From positions 124,001 through 188,000 of the forward strand of contig OY787533.1 of the NCBI GenBank assembly GCA_963678925.1: 64,000 bases of DNA, written 5' to 3'. Positions 26,333-34,438 of this stretch are shown one piece after another. The notes beneath the pieces were generated by a model. It did no database searches. It had not been told where the DNA came from and saw only the letters and a list, made by a program, of their open reading frames with translations. A program made the position numbers and the translations under genes. This DNA comes from G963665925 sp963678925 (GTDB lineage: Bacteria; Bacillota; Clostridia; Peptostreptococcales; Acidaminobacteraceae). Position 1 is the stretch's first letter. The number at the start of each line of letters is the position of its first letter.

Positions 26333-26756
26333 GTTTGCACCAATTATTATGATCGTCCTATCAAGCCTTTGTTATCATATTAGCCAAAAATCTATCCCCA
26401 TTGGACTCAATCCAATAGTTACACTCATTGTGACCTACGTCATGGCTTCCATAGTATCGATTATTTCTTACTTTATATTCATTCCAAAATCAAGCATCAT
26501 GAACCTTGTGAAATCTGTCGGATATACAAATTGGACTAGTTTATTACTTGGTTTCGCAGTTGTTGGACTAGAGTTAGGATTTCTACTCGCGTATCGTTCA
26601 GGATGGAATATTAGTACAGCAGGTCTACTGTCTAACACCCTAGTCGCGCTATTACTCATACCAGTAGGTTTAGTATGCTTTAAAGAGTCAATATCCGTGC
26701 ATTCTGTTATTGGTATCTCTGTGTGTATTTTGGGATTAGTTTTGGTATCAAAGTAA
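26322..26756 (+). CDS. half-size DMT/EamA-like transporter under guanidine-I control
   Basis: 144 residues with about five hydrophobic helices: roughly 5-22, 31-53, 70-88, 97-117 and 123-142. This is one EamA-type unit rather than two, so a dimer is expected. It ends with 'GISVCILGLVLVSK', as in small DMT proteins. A weak site (AGGAGA) lies just before ATG 26322, inside the preceding small ORF. Guanidine-I riboswitches usually control SMR guanidinium exporters (Gdx) or urea carboxylase. This protein lacks the typical SMR N-terminal Glu motif and is longer, so it may be a different exporter for guanidine or a relative such as hydroxyguanidine. Confidence 0.82.
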   Translation: MYIKFAPIIMIVLSSLCYHISQKSIPIGLNPIVTLIVTYVMASIVSIISYFIFIPKSSIMNLVKSVGYTNWTSLLLGFAVVGLELGFLLAYRSGWNISTAGLLSNTLVALLLIPVGLVCFKESISVHSVIGISVCILGLVLVSK

Positions 26757-26786
26757 CTTCGATACACATAAGATGAGCATCAGAAA

Positions 26787-26860
26787 GGCTACTGATAAAT
26801 TTTCAGTAGCCCCAGACTGTAGAAAAAGTAGAAGGAACCCCTAAAAACAAAAAGGGGTTC
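26787..26860 (+). terminator. tandem hairpins ending the DMT transcript
   Basis: GGCTACTGA (26787-26795) pairs with TCAGTAGCC (26803-26811). Then GAACCCCT (26835-26842) pairs with AGGGGTTC (26853-26860), followed by seven T: a strong intrinsic terminator. Confidence 0.85.
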
Positions 26861-26894
26861 TTTTTTTCGTGTCGAATAAGTAGAAGGTGATATT

Positions 26895-27284
26895 ATGATG
26901 ATTTCCGATCTCAATCGAGCTATCAAATATAAGATTGTAACAGCCTCAATAACCCGTTATGTTGGCTCAGTTACTAAAATTACTGTCGAATCCGCTTCGC
27001 GTAAGATTTCAGAAAACATTGTTGACTCAATTTTTGGTATCACTCATGAAAACGTCCTTAATTCCCTCTCTGGATACTTTTTCATTATTGCAGATGAAAC
27101 AAATGAATCCTTTACTATTTCCAGCTTAGACATACTCCAGAATGGCACACCGCGCTTCTTTTGGGTCGTCGAAAACTACGAAGAATTCTCAATCTATCAA
27201 AAAAACCAAATATATATGATTGATATTCTATACGACAGCAAGAATCAGCAGATTCTGGAGATTATAAAGTTTCACATGCCTTAA
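26895..27284 (+). CDS. hypothetical protein, 129 residues
   Basis: ATG 26895 follows AAGGTGA. The protein is mixed alpha/beta in appearance, with no signal peptide, no membrane segment and no Cys. Features include 'DLNRAIKYKIVTASITRYVG' at the start, 'YFFIIADETNESFTISSLDIL' in the middle and 'IYMIDILYDSKNQQILEIIKFHMP' at the end. I do not recognise a family. It stands alone after the strong terminator at 26860 and runs convergently into the decayed GGDEF gene, overlapping its stop by 4 nt. Confidence 0.6.
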   Translation: MMISDLNRAIKYKIVTASITRYVGSVTKITVESASRKISENIVDSIFGITHENVLNSLSGYFFIIADETNESFTISSLDILQNGTPRFFWVVENYEEFSIYQKNQIYMIDILYDSKNQQILEIIKFHMP

Positions 27285-28189
27285 CAACAGACCTGATTTC
27301 GTCCCTGCCTTTTTGCTTGATACATCCTTTTGTCTGCTTCTATAAGCAAATCACTAATACTCTGAGCATGAAACTCAGCCAATCCAATACTGACCGTTAC
27401 AGAAATCTTGTTACCCTGGTGCTCCACAACTTTTGACGCAATTTCCTTTCGTAGTCTTTCACAGACAAACTTAGCATTGTCAATATTTGAATTGTCAAAT
27501 ACGATGATGAACTCTTCACCACCATACCTGCCAATATAATCAGTTGAACGGAGTTGGTCCTGCATGCTCTCACTAACCTGCTTCAGGACTTCATCTCCTG
27601 CAATATGGCCATAGGTATCATTTACAATCTTGAATTTATCAATATCGACAATCCCAATAGTAACAACGCCACCATAGCGTTTAACACGTGTTGTCATCTT
27701 CATAAGGGCCTGTATTACAAATTCTCGGCTGTATAAGCCCGTTAAATTATCTGTAATCGTTTTTAAGTACTGCTCTTCATTTTTTGCAAGCAAATCATCA
27801 TAGAGTTCTTTAAGGCGCGATTCCATTTTTGTATATTCTGTTATGTCGTCAAAAAGCCCTATGATATATTCAGCACCTCTATAAACTGAAATCTTGTATT
27901 TTTTTGAGGCAGTCTCAATAATGTGCTCAGAAGTCGCTTACGATGAGGATTCCGCAATGGATCGTGCAAGTGCAGACCAGTCAAATGATTTGTCAAGCAC
28001 ATCCTCCATTACCGCAGATAGCCTTCTATCAATCAAATCATTTCCATCAATATTGGTCACTTTAGCAAAGCTATCGTTCACGTCCTCTATAAAAAAATCC
28101 ATGCCCTGGTCGCCATCAATTATCTTTAAGATGATATAACCAAGCGGCATATTTTTGACGACCATTTTCCTTAGATCAAGTTTGTCCAT
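27281..28189 (-). pseudogene. PAS-GGDEF diguanylate cyclase gene interrupted by one in-frame TAA
   Basis: From ATG 28189 (GGAGG upstream) the frame runs through a PAS domain ('MPLGYIILKIIDGDQGMDFFIEDVNDSFAKVT'), meets TAA at 27938-27940 after 'ARSIAESSS', and continues without shift into 'ATSEHIIETASKKYKISVY', 'YIIGLFDDITEYTKME' and the GGDEF domain ('NLTGLYSREF', 'GIVDIDKFKIVNDTYGH', active site 'GRYGGEEF'). Without the stop it would be a 302-residue cyclase. The downstream part could in principle be made from ATG 27826, giving a bare GGDEF domain, but no good ribosome site is seen there. Confidence 0.85.
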
Positions 28190-28270
28190 GACTACCTCCA
28201 CTTGCTTCTATATATACCACACTACGCACGACATAACCCACCTCTATTGAACCTCACACTCATAATAAAG

Positions 28271-28783
28271 CTCGAGATCGCTATTGGGCCATATAATAGC
28301 AATACCTTCATAAAATAAATAAACAGCGTACTGAACATAAGCTTTAATGAGGAAACAGGCTTTTTTGATGGAAAGGATAAAGTGGAACTCCTTGATGGAT
28401 TTAGCACACGGGCTGGAACTGCACAGCTAATATACTCTCCATTCCAAGAGGATCGAATGGTATTGGCAGTTACGGGTAAATCGGTGGAGCAGATCGGATT
28501 TGTTACACGATATCTCTCAAACCTTGAGCTTTTTAGCAGACTCACAGGAGACACTGCATTCGTAAGCGGTTCTGGTGCGCTCAGATCAGACTTTATTGGT
28601 ATTTCAAGAGAAGCTTTCGAAACTGTAGAATCTGACCAGTTTAATGCCGGACGTGACTCCGATTTACAGAGGAAATTGACATCTCAGGAAATCCAGCAGT
28701 TCATTATCGCGGTATCCTTAGTATTTGTAATTGTCATCTTATCTGTAATTGTTGCAGCCCGCAATAGACGAAAAGTAGACTAG
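28271..28783 (+). pseudogene. C-terminal fragment of a BcsB-like cellulose synthase subunit, with an in-frame TAA
   Basis: The frame 'LEIAIGPYNSNTFIK', TAA at 28316-28318, 'INSVLNISFNEETGFFDGKDK', 'FSTRAGTAQLIYSPFQEDRM', 'VLAVTG' and a final membrane helix ('FIIAVSLVFVIVILSVIVAA') resembles the end of BcsB, the c-di-GMP-linked cellulose synthase regulatory subunit. Only about 170 of the usual 650-750 residues remain. It lies head to head with the decayed PAS-GGDEF gene, which suggests a lost cellulose/c-di-GMP locus. The BcsB assignment is moderate. Confidence 0.6.
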
Positions 28784-28934
28784 TAATTAACTAATCAATA
28801 AACCACACCTTGGATTTTGAAGGCACTGGAAAAGCATAGCTTTTTTCAGAAATAAATAAGGTAAACATTAAAATTCAAAAGGCGAACCATCTGATTACGA
28901 TAGCTCGCCTAATTTTTGAAATGTTTTCTAATCG

Positions 28935-31010
28935 TTAGAATTTAATAGTATTGATAACACGGTCCAGATTTATTGCCTGATCGTTCAGTGCAACCGCCTG
29001 ATTCTCGATTTCATTGAGAGAAGCGGTTTGCTCCTGCGTTGATGCTGAGGTCTCTTCTGTACTCGCCGCATTTTCTTCAGCTAGGGCAGCTAAGCCACTC
29101 AAAATCTCCAAAATATCGTTCTTCATAGCATTAACATCTGCACCCGCTTCAAACAGAACACCCACTGCATCATAAAGCGCTTTACTCTCATCGTGAATGC
29201 CTTCAAATCTCTCTTTTGTGAGTAGAACGCTATTTTTTTGGACTTCATTTGATTTTGTTACAATTTCAATACTCTCGACAGATTGCTTGGATTCTGATCT
29301 TAAACTTGCAATAACACTGTTGATTTCATTTGTCAGCTTTCCTGACTCCTCTGCTAACTTTCTGATTTCTTCTGCAACAACGGAAAATCCTCTTCCAGCC
29401 TCACCCGCTCTTGCCGATTCTATAGCAGCATTCAATGCCAGAAGATTCGTCTGATCTGCAATTTGAGCAATCATTGCACTGCTTCTCGCAATATCTTCAA
29501 CTGATAAATTTGTATCGTGAATGCCCTTATAGACAACTGCAGCGGCCTGGTTGTTCTCTTCATTAATTTGAATGAGCTGATGCACCGTTTTATTGCCGTC
29601 TTCGACAATCTCATAAACTTTATCGATTACATCCTTCATATACTGAATTTTTTCACTGACAAGGGTAATGGAATCTCCAAGCTGGACCGCTTTGTTTGCA
29701 CCTTCTTCCGTACTTGAAGCCTGCTCTGTAGCACTCATCGCCAATTCACCAACTGTTTGCGCAATTTCCTCTGTCGCTCTGGAAAACTGAGCAGTGATAC
29801 TTCTAAGCTCATCAGAGGATTGTCCAACCTCTTGAGAAGATTCATGTATATTTTCAACAATCTTCTTGATATTCAGCTGCAGCTTGTCAAATGCACGGAG
29901 CATATTGCCGATTTCGTCTTTTCTTTCAAGCCCTTTTTCTGATAAAGGCTTTGTGAAATCAAGCTCTGATATAATGGCTGCATGGCTGGTTGCTTCAACA
30001 ATGGGCTTTGTAATAATACGCGAAAGAAATATCATCGCAAAAATTATTGTAATGACTGATCCTGCAATCGCGTAGGCAATAATTCTCGTAAGTTCATTGA
30101 CACTTCTGTACATATCATCCTTAGTGACAATAGTTCCAAAAGACCACGAGGTATCTATGCCTGCAATATGTATTGGCGTCAGCGATTTAAACACCTCTGT
30201 ATCTGTCGATGCTGAATAGGAGAAGGTGTTGTATTCCAGTCCGTTGTGCAGAGCGTCCTGGACTGCCTGTGCAACCGGTGTATTTCCACCGGTAATCTCT
30301 CCAGCAACATCTCCCACACGATTAATGTCCTTATGGGTTACAACGACACCATCATAAGACAGAATTCTTGCAAATCCCGAATCAAATATCGTAATAGACT
30401 CTGTAAGAGACTGTAGAACTTCTACCGCAAGGTCTACGCGAATTAGAAGAGCATTCTGGCTTCCTGCGTTAACTGGATAGTAAAGGGACACCAGTTTAAC
30501 TTCCTGACCGTCAAAATCATATCTAGACTCTGAAAGTATGGGGTGATTTTCAGAAAGCATTTTACTAAAATCCTGTTCACTTTCAGTTGTTGAAAGTACG
30601 GCAGTCGATACCTTCCCACCGTTTCTGACAAGAATACTCTGAAGGCCATCTGCCTTGTACTGCAGACTAATGCTCGAATCTGCGCTGTCAGCCGCGATCA
30701 GACCGATACTATAGATATTGGCATGTTTTTCCAGAAGACTTGTCAGAAAATCCTTTACATCCGCAGTCTTCAGTGCGCCTAATTCAATATTTCTTTTCAT
30801 GATAACTTCAGTGTCGCTTGCTAAACAGACAAGCTCATCAAACGACTTTTCTACTTGTGATGCGTATTCCCTTGCCGTTGAAAGCGCCAGATTCAGTGCG
30901 ATCTCTTCTGCATTTGATTTAGAGCTCAAGTAAATTGCGCCCATACTTGAAACCAATATAATCAGCACTATTGTTAATACCGAAAGCGTAAGCCGCGTTC
31001 CAATTTTCAT
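28935..31010 (-). CDS. methyl-accepting chemotaxis protein with Cache-type sensor
   Basis: 691 residues. An N-terminal helix 'LTLSVLTIVLIILVSSMGAIYLSS' is followed by an extracellular sensor of about 260 residues with dCache features ('YSIGLIAADSADSSISLQYK', 'DFDGQEVKLVSLYYPV'). A second helix near 305-330 leads to a HAMP domain ('SRIITKPIVEATSHAA') and a long coiled-coil signalling domain. The hairpin tip reads 'IAQIADQTNLLALNAAIESARAGEAGRGFSVVAEEIRKLAE' in the consensus pattern. It is intact amid decayed genes. No cheA or cheW genes are in this window. The ligand is unknown; dCache receptors often bind amino acids or small acids. Confidence 0.95.
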   Translation of the reverse strand: MKIGTRLTLSVLTIVLIILVSSMGAIYLSSKSNAEEIALNLALSTAREYASQVEKSFDELVCLASDTEVIMKRNIELGALKTADVKDFLTSLLEKHANIYSIGLIAADSADSSISLQYKADGLQSILVRNGGKVSTAVLSTTESEQDFSKMLSENHPILSESRYDFDGQEVKLVSLYYPVNAGSQNALLIRVDLAVEVLQSLTESITIFDSGFARILSYDGVVVTHKDINRVGDVAGEITGGNTPVAQAVQDALHNGLEYNTFSYSASTDTEVFKSLTPIHIAGIDTSWSFGTIVTKDDMYRSVNELTRIIAYAIAGSVITIIFAMIFLSRIITKPIVEATSHAAIISELDFTKPLSEKGLERKDEIGNMLRAFDKLQLNIKKIVENIHESSQEVGQSSDELRSITAQFSRATEEIAQTVGELAMSATEQASSTEEGANKAVQLGDSITLVSEKIQYMKDVIDKVYEIVEDGNKTVHQLIQINEENNQAAAVVYKGIHDTNLSVEDIARSSAMIAQIADQTNLLALNAAIESARAGEAGRGFSVVAEEIRKLAEESGKLTNEINSVIASLRSESKQSVESIEIVTKSNEVQKNSVLLTKERFEGIHDESKALYDAVGVLFEAGADVNAMKNDILEILSGLAALAEENAASTEETSASTQEQTASLNEIENQAVALNDQAINLDRVINTIKF

Positions 31011-31422
31011 ATCTCCACCCCATTAAGTCATTTTCTGCTGATGCATTATCATAAAATGCATCCTATACTCTGTTTGTCCACAGGACTTTTCGCATCTATT
31101 TATCACACCGGAATACCATCTTGTGCAATATTATAGCATATGCCAATTGTAATCAGTACAATTATTTTCTGATATCATATACATTTTTCGAATAGCAGAA
31201 AACAGGAAGCTGATTATTCAGTAAATCGATTCAAAACGCTTGTGCTACCCCCTTGCTTACAGATCATTTTATCGGTGCTAGAATATTTTCATGACGAAAA
31301 AAATGTAGCTTTCACAGTTGCCCCTTTTTTCGTAAAATATGACAACTTCTTTAGAAGATAAGGATTTATCATTTGTCACAAAGAAGATGTAATGATATTC
31401 CTTCTCGAATGATGTCATTTGA
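31011..31422. other. intergenic region upstream of the chemoreceptor
   Basis: About 410 nt with no supportable gene. It should contain the chemoreceptor promoter on the minus strand. The right part may hold further decayed IS3 sequence, but no frame could be followed. Confidence 0.35.
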
Positions 31423-31601
31423 TCAAAAACTGAATTCTATTACAAAGAAAGCTTTAGTAGTATTAGAGAGTTTGAGAAGGAACTATAGAGTACTATAACA
31501 ATGAGAGGCTATCGCTCAAACTAAAAAGAATGACTCCTATTCAATATAGAAATCATTCCTTGATAGCGTGTTCGATGTCCACGATTTGGGGTGCAGTACT
31601 T
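31423..31601 (+). pseudogene. remnant 3' end of an IS3-family (IS150 group) transposase
   Basis: One frame reads 'SKTEFYYKESFSSIREFEKEL', a stop or shift follows, and the next frame gives 'YYNNERLSLKLKRMTPIQYRNHSL', the typical end of an IS150-type OrfB. It is followed at 31573-31601 by 'TGTCCACGATTTGGGGTGCAG', like the terminal inverted repeat of this group. The integrase core and the left end are missing, so this is a dead remnant. Confidence 0.75.
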
Positions 31602-31688
31602 AACAAAGGCATTTTGGAAACTGCTGTGTTATGAGTTTTTATTTTCCGTTTTTCCGTTTTCATGCAACTGATTTTTATTCATATCAAC

Positions 31689-32027
31689 TTAATTGTTTAG
31701 TTTCATCAATCTTATTTTAACTTCCATGACCTTTGTGGAATCTACTGTTCCATATTTTTTAACGATCATCCCCTTCGATAGAGTATAAATTTCATCTGCT
31801 CTTACCCATGATATCTTAGGCAGTTGCCCTTCAATCATATTCTCGCTATCAAGTACATCTTCCGTTTTCAAACCGCGTATATTTGATATTACCGCTGATA
31901 CAATTAAATCTTCCATTCGTTAATTATATTCATTATCTGATAACACCAATACTGGTCTTTTCTTTTTTGAAGTCAAATCTGAAAATGGGACAGGAATTAA
32001 CAAAACATCACCTTGTTTATAGTTCAT
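31689..32027 (-). pseudogene. PemK/MazF-family toxin gene with one in-frame TAA
   Basis: From ATG 32027 the frame gives 'MNYKQGDVLLIPVPFSDLTSKKKRPVLVLSDNEYN', TAA at 31920-31922, then without shift 'RMEDLIVSAVISNIRG', 'GQLPKISWVRADEIYTLSKGMI' and the end 'KIRLMKLNN'. This is a complete PemK/MazF-type endoribonuclease of about 112 residues apart from the stop. Its ATG overlaps the antitoxin gene by 11 nt. The first fragment holds the 'GDVLLIPVPFSD' strand and the second the rest of the SH3-like barrel, so neither should be active alone. Confidence 0.85.
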
Positions 32028-32211
32028 TCCACACCTCATCAATATCATTATCCCAGAATGACATACTTGATTGACTTCCTTCTTGTAAATCTGTATAGTC
32101 ATCTTTTGATTTTTTTGCCCTTAGGTAATCTATAAAATCTATCACTTCTGGCAGTTCAATTTCAGACATTTCATCTATCAGTTTATGTACATACTCTTTT
32201 GCAGTATTCAT
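32017..32211 (-). CDS. antitoxin of the decayed PemK/MazF-type pair
   Basis: 64 residues from ATG 32211, with GAGAGGTG upstream; a GTG at 32220 overlaps that site. The N-terminal part, 'AKEYVHKLIDEMSEIELPEVIDFIDYLRAKK', is the DUF2281-like helical pattern seen in small antitoxins. The acidic end 'SFWDNDIDEVWNEL' is the likely toxin-binding tail. The gene is intact while the toxin frame it overlaps is broken. Confidence 0.75.
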   Translation of the reverse strand: MNTAKEYVHKLIDEMSEIELPEVIDFIDYLRAKKSKDDYTDLQEGSQSSMSFWDNDIDEVWNEL

Positions 32212-32389
32212 TCTGTTCACCTCTCTTCATTCCATAATGCTATATTTCAACTTTCGAGTCTCTATTGCAATTTATCTAGGGAAATATGACACATCTTTAC
32301 CGTTGAATGAGAATGCCACTTCCAATTTCGTTTACCTTTGTCATCTCAACTCTTTAAATCATCTGAATTACAGGTGGTTTTCATTATAC

Positions 32390-32690
32390 AAACAAATCCA
32401 CACCCAATCATTCAGGTGTGGTCAAAATAATCAAATTCTTCATATTTAAAGCGGCACTCAAACCACTCAATTTTCAACAAATGGTCGCTATCTCATGTGC
32501 TTAGCCGCTCGGACATCCCAGGGTCAGAGCTGTCACGGTACGACTCAGTTCCTTCTTATTTTCATCAGTACTTTTTGTACTGTTCATTTTGATATCTACC
32601 ATTTTTTCCTCCACGTTCTACGACTAATTAATAAATGTATCACGTGTTTGGTGATAATTCAACTGCAAATCGCATCCTGTTAAATCTTCT
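32390..32690. repeat. dispersed repeat, copy B (longest)
   Basis: About 300 nt. The first 126 nt match copy A (8771-8896), including the CCACACC...GGTGTGG hairpin. From 32436 onward about 255 nt match copy C (38382-38633) with scattered differences. No intact gene spans it. On the minus strand a short frame 'MVDIKMNSTKSTDENKKELS' is partly shared with copy C, and the hairpin would act as its terminator, so the repeat may be the 3' end of a lost gene family. The remainder of 32212-32711 shows nothing else. Confidence 0.8.
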
Positions 32691-32711
32691 AAGCTAGTCT
32701 AATGTAATTAA

Positions 32712-33521
32712 TTATAAAAACAACAATAAGCTAAGTGCCATTACTGCCATTCCGGCAATTAATCCATAAATGGATAGATGATGTTCTCCATACTCCCTCG
32801 CAGATGGTAAAAGCTCATCCAAGCTGATGTAGACCATGATTCCTGCTACAGACGCAAATATGAAACCAAACATGACGTCATTAAAAAATCTAAAAAGCAA
32901 AACATAGCCAATCAAAGCTCCAACTGGTTCAGAAAGACCAGAAAGAAAAGACAGTTTGAATGCTTTCATCCGATCGCCTGTTGCATAGAAAATTGGAACA
33001 GCAACAGCAATACCTTCTGGAATATTATGTATGGCAATAGCGAAAGCTATAGGAATCCCCAAACTAGGATCACTTAAAGCTGCCGTAAACGTCGCAAGGC
33101 CTTCAGGAAAATTATGAATACCAATAGCCAAAGCCGTGAATAAGCCCATACGCATAAGCTTCGCTTTGTGTTCTTCACTCTCCCCGTCCATTTCTTCCAC
33201 TGTATGTATTTCATGTGGGTTTTCGGCGTTAGGGATTAACTTGTCAATTAAAGCAATAATCAATATGCCTAAGAAAAAACCACCTACAGTTGCCCAAGTT
33301 CCCGCTTTTTCTCCTAAAACAGCAACCAAAGAACTTTTTGCTTTAAAAAATATTTCAACAAAAGAAACATAAATCATTACACCAGCAGAAAAACCTAATG
33401 CTACTGATAAGAATTTTGTATTTGTTCGGTTAGTCAGTAACGAAAGAGCGCTGCCTATGCCAGTAGCAAGTCCGGCAAATAATGTTAAAGAAAAAGCAAA
33501 TGCTACTGTTGATACATCCAT
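32712..33521 (-). CDS. zupT: ZIP-family metal transporter (ZupT-like)
   Basis: 269 residues with eight helices. The two metal-binding helices carry 'HNFPEGLATF' and 'HNIPEGIAVAVPIFYATG', the ZupT/GufA signature. A His/Glu-rich cytoplasmic loop between helices 3 and 4 ('ENPHEIHTVEEMDGESEEHKAK') may also bind metal. ZIP proteins import Zn2+, Fe2+ or Mn2+. The gene is single, with no metal-regulator gene beside it. It lies just downstream of the cobalamin importer genes but is separated from them by 131 nt. Confidence 0.93.
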   Translation of the reverse strand: MDVSTVAFAFSLTLFAGLATGIGSALSLLTNRTNTKFLSVALGFSAGVMIYVSFVEIFFKAKSSLVAVLGEKAGTWATVGGFFLGILIIALIDKLIPNAENPHEIHTVEEMDGESEEHKAKLMRMGLFTALAIGIHNFPEGLATFTAALSDPSLGIPIAFAIAIHNIPEGIAVAVPIFYATGDRMKAFKLSFLSGLSEPVGALIGYVLLFRFFNDVMFGFIFASVAGIMVYISLDELLPSAREYGEHHLSIYGLIAGMAVMALSLLLFL

Positions 33522-33652
33522 AAATCATTCTCCCTAATTCAAGTATATAACGAGCACAAAATTCACTCAAAACTCTACTCAATTTAGTCTATTTTACCAT
33601 TTTCTACTGCTCATTCATCAAACTTTCTAGAATTTTTTTCATACGCAAATTA

Positions 33653-34438
33653 TCAACAAGACCGAATGGAGCGAATCGGTGCAATCATGACTACACCCTT
33701 TTCATCCGTATTCACATCCGCTTGAACACCGTAAACATCCTTTAGCATTTTTGATGATATAACCTCCTGCGCCGAACCAGAATCATAACACCTTCCACAA
33801 GCATCCATAACAACGATGTAATCACCATAACGTGCTGCAAGATTGATATCATGCAATACCATAACAATATCCACCCCTTGCTCTCGAACAATATTTTTGA
33901 GTAAGTGACACAACTCCAACTGCTTTTGAAGATCCAAAGAATTCACTGGTTCATCTAAAAGGATTAACTCTGGTTTTCTGACTAGTGTTTGCGCAATAAA
34001 TACGAGCTTCTTTTGTCCGCCGCTTAATTCACTGAAATTTCTAGATGCCAGCGTTTCAATGTTTAGAGATTCAAGCGTTTTCATGGTAACCCTTAAGTCT
34101 TCATCTGTTATCTTACTTCCCAATTCTGGCAACAATCCGAGTAAAACCATCTCCAGCACTGTCAAGGTTGATATTTCCACGTCCATTTGTGGTAAGTAGG
34201 CCATAAAGTCCGTCTTGTCTTCAATACGCATCTGCGAAAGATTTAGGTCACCATAATAGACCTCTCCCTCATGTTTTAGAAGTCCAAAGATTACTTTAAG
34301 CAGTGTTGATTTTCCCGCACCATTAGGTCCTAGTATAACATTGAGGCCCCTAGATAGCTGAATATTAACACCATCGAAAACCTTATTTGTAGATCCTTTT
34401 GTTCTATAAGCACATTTGAGATTTCTTATATTCAACAT
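33653..34438 (-). CDS. ABC transporter ATPase of the cobalamin-controlled importer (BtuD-like)
   Basis: 261 residues. ATG 34438 overlaps the permease stop as TGATG, with GAGGAG upstream. Walker A 'LGPNGAGKST', signature 'LSGGQKKLVF', Walker B 'ELILLDEPVNSLD' and the H-loop 'MVLHDINLAARYGD' are all intact. This is the type II importer (FecE/BtuD) form, used for siderophores, haem or cobalamin. Gene order binding protein-permease-ATPase and the upstream cobalamin riboswitch point to a corrinoid. Confidence 0.94.
   Translation of the reverse strand: MLNIRNLKCAYRTKGSTNKVFDGVNIQLSRGLNVILGPNGAGKSTLLKVIFGLLKHEGEVYYGDLNLSQMRIEDKTDFMAYLPQMDVEISTLTVLEMVLLGLLPELGSKITDEDLRVTMKTLESLNIETLASRNFSELSGGQKKLVFIAQTLVRKPELILLDEPVNSLDLQKQLELCHLLKNIVREQGVDIVMVLHDINLAARYGDYIVVMDACGRCYDSGSAQEVISSKMLKDVYGVQADVNTDEKGVVMIAPIRSIRSC

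Noticed and set aside
31011..31422. Further IS3 transposase sequence
   Set aside because: No reading frame with recognisable integrase-core motifs could be followed left of 31423.
32495..32683. Short plus-strand frame in repeat B ('MCLAARTSQGQSCHG')
   Set aside because: It has no ribosome site and the frame is not kept as a gene in copies A and C.
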